A DNA stretch of 64,000 nucleotides from positions 62,001 through 126,000 of the forward strand of contig NZ_LN999828.1 in the NCBI RefSeq assembly GCF_001517625.2, in the 5' to 3' direction. A program made the position numbers and the translations under genes. This stretch comes from Clostridium sp. AT4. Lineage in GTDB: Bacteria; Bacillota; Clostridia; Lachnospirales; Lachnospiraceae. Every line of letters starts with the position of its first letter. Positions within the stretch are counted from its first letter, which is position 1. The notes below the pieces were generated by a model. The model did not search any database. It was not told the origin of the DNA and saw nothing but the letters and a program-made list of their open reading frames with translations. This document shows, in pieces, positions 59,233-64,000 of the stretch.

Positions 59233-59663
59233 CTTTGTAACAGATTATTCTTGCTAATTTCTCTCTGATTATTCAGTAAAACTATATGTAGTGGTGGTCG
59301 ATTGAATTATTTTTACGATAAAAGTAAATTTGGTCTGAAAAAACATTAGACTTGACCCTATTACAGAGACTTAAGGTGCTAGCATATCATTATTTCTTTA
59401 GAAGTTTTGTCGTAGGACAAGAAAAAGAGGCTATACAAACTGTCATGGGTATTTGTAATGATATAAAAAAGTTGTGGGATGAGGTAACGAATGTGATTCG
59501 GGAGTTCTCGGAGTTTGTGGCAGAGTAAGGCGAGGGCAGAAGGCTGCCATTGGGGGGCTTGCAGCATTGCTCTTTTTTAATCACTTCGGGCTATGTTGTT
59601 CATATGATTGGTTGTACAATATTTAACAGAAGAAATTAAATACGATATACGAGGGAATATAAA
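59233..59663. other. 430-base AT-rich gap with a coding remnant
   Basis: A plus-strand open frame without start, ending at TAA about 59525, reads as a short end of a protein (IQTVMGICNDIKKLWDEVTN, then VIREFSEFVAE). It may be a truncated gene. A T-run (TTTTTT near 59572-59577) after GCAGCATTGC could be a weak terminator. Otherwise I see nothing. Confidence 0.35.
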
Positions 59664-60479
59664 ATGAAGGGAATATATTCAGACTGTATAAAGTCATTAA
59701 AAGAATCAAATTTGTATGATAGCTTTATATGGATAGCAGAAGCCTCTTGCCAAAAGTATTCTGAATTAAACTGGATTACTGTTCATCCAATGTCAATGAG
59801 TGAAGCAGTACAGATTCTTAAAGAGCATACACCAACAAGTAGTAAAGAATTATTAAAAAGCAACTTACAGTGTTTAGCTCGTAAAGGGCTGCTGAAATAT
59901 TCTGACTATAATGTAGAATATATTGATAATTTTGTTGATGATTTACATTCGGAGAATACAAATAAATATCTTGAAAATTTGTGTGAATTTGAAAATAGTA
60001 TAACAGATGATAGCAAAATTGAACTTAGTCAAAAGGCACAAATATCTGGACTAGAATTGTACAGAGAAATATTAGACGATTTACAAACAGAACAAATTAC
60101 TAGTCAATTGGAAAATTCGTTTCAAGAGGTGATTGATCAAAGTGTTCAAGAGTACAAATCTTATGTTGAGGAAACAAAATCTAGTCTTGAAAAAAGAGTG
60201 AATGATATAGAAAATAGCACTATAAAGAGCATAGAGATTATCTCTGTATTTGCGGCAATAATTGCACTTCTTATTGTGAATATGAGCAGTATAGCCACAT
60301 TTGCGGAAAAAGGGCTAGGTGTCATATTGCTGATTAATACATCAACAATAGTTTGTATCTTTTTCCTTTTGTTATTTACTAAAGTTATTGTTTGTGGAAA
60401 AAATGACTGGAAAGAGATACTAAAGTGGATTTTTCTAATCCTAATTTTTATTGCCGCTATGCTGTTTTTAATTGCTTGA
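59664..60479 (+). CDS. coiled-coil protein with C-terminal membrane helices
   Basis: A 271 aa low-GC protein. The first 90 residues are compact (SLKESNLYDSFIWIAEASCQ, SSKELLKSNLQCLARKGLLK, perhaps winged-helix-like), then comes a long coiled coil (residues 100-190) and about three hydrophobic helices (SVFAAIIALLIVNMSSIA, LGVILLINTSTIVCIFFLLL, WIFLILIFIAAMLFLIA). I do not recognise the family. Its position after the HEPN candidate makes a defence or membrane-effector role possible but unproven. Confidence 0.65.
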   Translation: MKGIYSDCIKSLKESNLYDSFIWIAEASCQKYSELNWITVHPMSMSEAVQILKEHTPTSSKELLKSNLQCLARKGLLKYSDYNVEYIDNFVDDLHSENTNKYLENLCEFENSITDDSKIELSQKAQISGLELYREILDDLQTEQITSQLENSFQEVIDQSVQEYKSYVEETKSSLEKRVNDIENSTIKSIEIISVFAAIIALLIVNMSSIATFAEKGLGVILLINTSTIVCIFFLLLFTKVIVCGKNDWKEILKWIFLILIFIAAMLFLIA

Positions 60480-60854
60480 GTTGTTTAGAGAATTATTAAG
60501 AAGGGTCTATTGAAAAAGTAGATGAATAATTTGCTGATGTAACGATACATCGCGTAATTAGAGATTATTTGAAGGAAAAGTGTGAAAAATAAGTTTCCAC
60601 TCGGGATAAATTCTGCCTTCCGGGAATCTAAATCACACCCTCAACACATGTGGAATGTGTCGTGAAGCTGGAGAGAAAAAGGTAAATAACCATGAATTAT
60701 TCACGACTTTGCCACGAATGTGGCTGAAAGCCACATAGTTACTGTATTTTAACTGAATATTGCTTTTCACCTATCAAGTGAATGAAAAAAGAGCATCCAT
60801 TTGTGGTAAAATTAAGGTGTCTAATCAAAATAAATACCAACAAAGGAGCCCTTT
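60480..60854. other. 375-base gap with one hairpin
   Basis: No coding frame. ATGTGGCT (60718-60725) and AGCCACAT (60729-60736) make a perfect 8-bp hairpin with a GAA loop. Some of the last 50 bases (from about 60800) are likely the left end of the IS1380-like element that follows. Terminal repeats could not be defined because the right part of the element is missing. Confidence 0.4.
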
Positions 60855-61433
60855 ATGAGTATTGTAAACACCTTATCACTAGAAAGCAATAGACAAATTA
60901 AAATAAATTTTGATGGAGGAGATTTATCCTCCGATGCAGGATTGCTTCTCATCAAAGAATTCGTAAGAAAACTTGGTATTGATAATCTTTTAGGCAAAGT
61001 TTTCAAGACCAACGATTCTGCATTATTCAGATATCATACAGATCAGAAAAACCTGCTCCAGATGATATATATGATCATTGCAGGCTACTTCGAAGATGAT
61101 ACTTCCGATGAACTTACAAATGATCCTGTATTCAAGTCTGTACTTGAAAAAGACACCCTTGCATCACAGCCTACGCTATCAAGATTCTTTAACCGTATGG
61201 ATGAAGATACCTTAAATCAGTTACTTATGATTGGCAGAATACTCCGAAAGAGAGTTTATCGTATTCAGATGCCACAGGCTGTTATTCTGGATCTGGATTC
61301 CACTCTTCTTGATGCATACGGCAAACAGGAAGGCAGAGCCTTTCACTTTCATTATCAAAGCAATGGATACCATCCACTTGTCTGTTATGATGGAATGACC
61401 GGAGATCTGGTAAAAATCCAGCTTCGTGATTGA
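60855..61433 (+). pseudogene. IS1380-family transposase, truncated at the C-terminus
   Basis: The first 192 codons of an IS1380-type DDE transposase: INFDGGDLSSDAGLLLIKEF, QPTLSRFFNRMDEDTLNQLL, and the first catalytic Asp in VILDLDSTLLDAYGKQEG. The frame stops at TGA 61431, right after GDLVKIQLRD; the second and third catalytic residues and about 250 codons are missing. The next sequence (61434-61493) is not transposase-like. The element is dead and marks an insertion at the chromosomal border. Confidence 0.85.
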
Positions 61434-61493
61434 TTTATACACCATCAGTCAGAAAGAACTGTTAAACATTCAATAAGGAGTGCATGGATATTT

Positions 61494-61925
61494 TTAAATG
61501 GTATAGGTGAATTCAGAAACCTGACGGTTGATAATATCTTCTAAGGTAATACTGTCGAAATATTTTGTGACAACATCGTACAGGCCTTCATAAATTGGTA
61601 AAGTAATACAGTCTTCACATTTTTTACACAGGTTTGGGGTGTTGTCCATACAGCTTACAGGAACAAGACTTCCCTCAGCGCTTTCTAAGATTTCACGGAC
61701 TGTGATTTCGGAAGGCGCTTTTGCCAGCCTGTAACCGCCCATATGTCCCTTTGTTGCGCTAAGTAAATTACCTCTGTTCAGGAACGGGATAATCTGCTCC
61801 AGATATTTCTTTGAAATATCCTGTCTTTTTGAAATGTCTTTTAATGCGATAAATCCCTGATCATAATGCTGCGCCAGATCTACCATCATGCGCAGGGCAT
61901 AGCGTCCTCTGGTTGATATTTTCAT
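61494..61925 (-). CDS. Rrf2-family regulator (CymR/IscR-like)
   Basis: A 143 aa Rrf2 regulator: MKISTRGRYALRMMVDLAQH, HTH with ISKRQDISKKYLEQIIPFL, GNLLSATKGHMGGYRLAKAP wing, and cysteines in SCMDNTPNLCKKCEDC. In Firmicutes CymR represses cysteine metabolism through contact with CysK, and cysK is the next gene here, transcribed divergently. The four Cys could also bind an Fe-S cluster, as in IscR. GGAGGTGATCC precedes the start. Confidence 0.85.
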   Translation of the reverse strand: MKISTRGRYALRMMVDLAQHYDQGFIALKDISKRQDISKKYLEQIIPFLNRGNLLSATKGHMGGYRLAKAPSEITVREILESAEGSLVPVSCMDNTPNLCKKCEDCITLPIYEGLYDVVTKYFDSITLEDIINRQVSEFTYTI

Positions 61926-61989
61926 AGGATCACCTCCTCGCTGCCTATTATACTACAGAAAAGATAGGCTTTCAACGCTTAAAAATAGA

Positions 61990-62018
61990 TTGACAAATGG
62001 AATCTGTGGCACTATACT
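61990..62018 (+). promoter_or_regulatory. sigma-A promoter of cysK
   Basis: TTGACA at 61990-61995 and TATACT at 62013-62018 with a 17-base spacer match the vegetative consensus closely. Transcription would begin near 62025, about 50 bases before the cysK start, upstream of the palindrome at 62032-62056. Confidence 0.8.
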
Positions 62019-62031
62019 TACATAAACATAT

Positions 62032-62056
62032 ATAACCTATATAAATAATAGGTAAT
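62032..62056. promoter_or_regulatory. candidate Rrf2/CymR operator
   Basis: ATAACCTAT (62032-62040) and ATAGGTAAT (62048-62056) form an 8-of-9 inverted repeat with a seven-base gap, just downstream of the promoter -10. A regulator bound here would block transcription. The divergent Rrf2-type gene next to it is the obvious candidate, as known for CymR-type control of cysteine genes. Confidence 0.6.
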
Positions 62057-62077
62057 AAAAGAATGGAGGAAAAAATC

Positions 62078-63016
62078 ATGGCAGATATCAGGAAAAGCTC
62101 ATTAGAATTAATTGGAGGAACACCGCTTCTGGAGGCGGGAAGATACAGTAAAAAAGCAGGGGTAAATAAGGCGGTTATTTTGGCAAAGCTGGAGTATTTG
62201 AACCCGGCAGGATCTGTCAAAGACAGAATTGCGCTTGCTATGATCGAAGATGCAGAGAAACGCGGCATTTTAAAGCCTGGAGCGACGATTATTGAACCGA
62301 CCAGCGGGAATACTGGAATCGGGCTTGCGGCTGTGGCTGCGGCAAAAGGATATAGGGCTATTCTTACACTGCCAGATACCATGAGCATTGAGCGCCGGAA
62401 TCTCCTGAAGGCTTATGGAGCCGAGCTGGTACTGACGGAAGGTTCCAAGGGGATGAAGGGAGCCATTGCGAAAGCAGAGGAATTAAACAGGGAAATTGAG
62501 GGCTCGGTTATTCTGGGGCAGTTCATTAATCCCTCAAATCCAAAGATACATAAAGAGACGACAGGGCCGGAGATCTGGAAACAGACAGATGGAAAGGTGG
62601 ATATCTTCGTTGCCGGCGTCGGAACAGGAGGAACCATTACTGGTGTGGGAGAATACTTAAAGGAACAGAATCCGGATATCCAGATTGTAGCAGTGGAACC
62701 GGCAGGAAGTCCGGTTCTTTCCAAGGGAACCCCGGGAGCCCATAAGATTCAGGGGATTGGAGCCGGATTTGTGCCGCAGACACTTAATACGGAGATTTAT
62801 GATGAAGTCATTACGATTGAGAATGAAGACGCATTTAAAGAAGGGAGAGCTTTTGCAACATCAGAAGGCATCCTGGTCGGCATTTCTTCCGGAGCAGCAT
62901 TAAAGGCTGCGGTTATCCTTGCAGGCAGACAGGAGAATGCAGGTAAAGTGATCGTTGCATTGCTTCCCGACTCTGGAGACCGGTATTTGTCAACAGCCTT
63001 GTTCAGCACAAATTAA
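62078..63016 (+). CDS. cysK: cysteine synthase A (O-acetylserine sulfhydrylase)
   Basis: A 312 aa PLP enzyme that makes cysteine from O-acetylserine and sulfide. The PLP lysine is in [14 protein letters not shown] (about residue 43), followed by [13 protein letters not shown] (substrate loop), [15 protein letters not shown] (phosphate-binding) and [17 protein letters not shown] lies before ATG 62078; an in-frame ATG at 62063 is less likely. It has its own promoter and operator. Length and motifs are normal. Confidence 0.95.
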   Translation: MADIRKSSLELIGGTPLLEAGRYSKKAGVNKAVILAKLEYLNPAGSVKDRIALAMIEDAEKRGILKPGATIIEPTSGNTGIGLAAVAAAKGYRAILTLPDTMSIERRNLLKAYGAELVLTEGSKGMKGAIAKAEELNREIEGSVILGQFINPSNPKIHKETTGPEIWKQTDGKVDIFVAGVGTGGTITGVGEYLKEQNPDIQIVAVEPAGSPVLSKGTPGAHKIQGIGAGFVPQTLNTEIYDEVITIENEDAFKEGRAFATSEGILVGISSGAALKAAVILAGRQENAGKVIVALLPDSGDRYLSTALFSTN

Positions 63017-63032
63017 AACTGCAGGTGATACA

Positions 63033-63929
63033 ATGACATTAACACAGTTACAATATGTAGTGGCAATTGCGGAAACAAAGTCCATGAATAAAGCGGCGGC
63101 CGCTTTATTTGTATCACAGCCGGCATTGTCAGGTACAATTAAGGATTTAGAAGAGGAACTTCAAACGGAACTGTTTATCAGAACCAATAAGGGAATCGTG
63201 ATCACAACAGAAGGCCAGGAATTTTTAAGCTACGCAAGGCAGATGGTTGAGCTTGGAAATCTGGTGGAAGAGCGGTTTGTGAATAAAACAATAGCAAAAA
63301 AGAAGTTTAGTGTGTCCATGCAGCATTATTCTTTTGCAGTGGAGGCATTTATTAAACTGGCAAAAAATTTTTCTATTGGGGAGTATGAACTGGCGGTTCA
63401 TGAAACAAAGACCCACGAAGTGATTGATAATGTAAAGGATTATAGAAGTGAACTTGGTGTGCTCTACTTAAATTCCTTTAATGAAAAAGCAATGACCAGA
63501 ATACTGGAGGATAATGATCTGGAATTCATGCCTTTATATGACTGTGGCATATCTGTTTACCTTAGTAAGAACCACCCCCTCGCAGAGAAGACGAAGATTA
63601 CAATGGACGAGCTGTCCGAGTATCCATGCCTGTCTTTTGAGCAGGGGGAAAGGAATTCCTTTTACTTTGCAGAAGAGGTATTCAGTACCCATGCATACAA
63701 ACAGATCATCAAAGCAGATGACAGAGCGACGATGCTGAATCTTATGACAGGATTAAATGGTTATACCCTGTGCAGCGGGATCATATGTCAGGATCTGAAT
63801 GGGGATTTCTACGTGTCGGTTCCTCTTGATACAACAGATACCATGACAATCGGTTATATCAAGCGGAAAAATATACCCCTCAGCCTTCTGGGAAGAAAGT
63901 ATATTGATATTCTTAAATCCTATAAATGA
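63033..63929 (+). CDS. LysR-family transcriptional regulator
   Basis: A 298 aa LysR regulator: HTH TLTQLQYVVAIAETKSMNKA, then ALFVSQPALSGTIKDLEEEL, and a C-terminal effector-binding domain with LGVLYLNSFNEKAMTRILED and LMTGLNGYTLCSGIICQDL. It follows cysK by 16 bases and is probably transcribed with it, as for CysB/CmbR-type sulfur regulators. ATG 63033 with GCAGGTGA upstream is the start; the frame from 62955 is too long. Its ligand is inferred. Confidence 0.85.
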   Translation: MTLTQLQYVVAIAETKSMNKAAAALFVSQPALSGTIKDLEEELQTELFIRTNKGIVITTEGQEFLSYARQMVELGNLVEERFVNKTIAKKKFSVSMQHYSFAVEAFIKLAKNFSIGEYELAVHETKTHEVIDNVKDYRSELGVLYLNSFNEKAMTRILEDNDLEFMPLYDCGISVYLSKNHPLAEKTKITMDELSEYPCLSFEQGERNSFYFAEEVFSTHAYKQIIKADDRATMLNLMTGLNGYTLCSGIICQDLNGDFYVSVPLDTTDTMTIGYIKRKNIPLSLLGRKYIDILKSYK

Positions 63930-64000
63930 GTTCGGTATTTCAGCGGGTTATTCATTGTTATAATGGAAACTTATAGCCAGTTCTAACTTCTATGTATTTT

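Noticed and set aside
1-64000. CRISPR arrays, tRNA or rRNA genes
   Set aside because: I saw no regularly spaced direct repeats and no tRNA-like cloverleaf or rRNA sequence in the window; a computational scan would be needed to exclude them fully.

Overview
The window looks like a piece of a Lachnospiraceae-type (Clostridia) gut Firmicute genome. The evidence is AGGAGG-like ribosome binding sites, frequent TTG and GTG starts, medium GC, and gene families (YodL, SpoVG, AbrB, DUF4320-like, DUF6550-like, MobP3-like relaxase, triple large serine recombinases) that I associate with conjugative elements of that group. About 0-56.8 kb reads as one large integrative conjugative element (ICE) whose left end lies outside the window. 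56.9-61.4 kb is an accessory patch, and 61.5-64 kb looks like ordinary chromosome (Rrf2 regulator, cysK, LysR regulator).

Layout: 0-4.8 kb is an establishment/antirestriction module (ArdA-like protein, adenine methylase with a damaged 5' end, two AbrB-like proteins, YodL and SpoVG proteins). 4.8-12.8 kb is a nearly complete Tad (type IVc) pilus locus: pilin-like protein, prepilin peptidase, CpaB, CpaE-like NTPase, CpaF ATPase, TadB, TadC and TadE/F-like pseudopilins, interrupted by a protein made of HTH-like repeats. 12.9-25.4 kb holds the conjugation machine: secreted surface proteins, a VirB2-like pilin candidate, VirB6, VirB3 and VirB4-type proteins and an NlpC/P60 wall hydrolase. It also carries a frameshifted cytosine methylase overprinted by a second reading frame, and an amidoligase/gamma-glutamylcyclotransferase pair. 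25.5-35.2 kb has a probable oriT region, a MobP-type relaxase fused to Sel1 repeats, a DUF3991/Toprim primase-like protein and the VirD4 coupling protein. A low-GC cargo patch (yjdF riboswitch and gene, TfoX-like gene, hydrolase) is inserted before the relaxase.

35.3-38.6 kb is a decayed accessory patch: a truncated ABC ATPase fused tail-to-tail with a truncated sigma factor, an intact DUF3781/GyrI-like pair, and TfoX-like and nitroreductase remnants. 38.6-49.4 kb is a coherent island: a nine-gene minus-strand operon (anchored C39 peptidase, lipoprotein, two FtsX-like permeases, two ABC ATPases, a permease fused to an M1 metallopeptidase, another permease). It is transcribed divergently from a two-component system, with two mirror-image copies of a 16-bp box between the promoters. 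49.9-56.7 kb is the recombination end: sigma-like protein, a structured non-coding region, MazF/PemK-like toxin, a resolvase-like protein lacking the catalytic serine, small proteins, and three overlapping serine recombinase genes of which the middle one lacks the catalytic domain.

The most notable points are the Tad pilus nested in a conjugation module with two substrates sharing a GEGYVD motif, the overprinted gene in the cytosine methylase, the amidoligase pair, the relaxase-Sel1 fusion, the symmetric regulator boxes, the structured region at 50.4-50.9 kb, and a HEPN-type candidate defence protein at 57.8 kb. All family names come from reading the sequence; no database search was possible.
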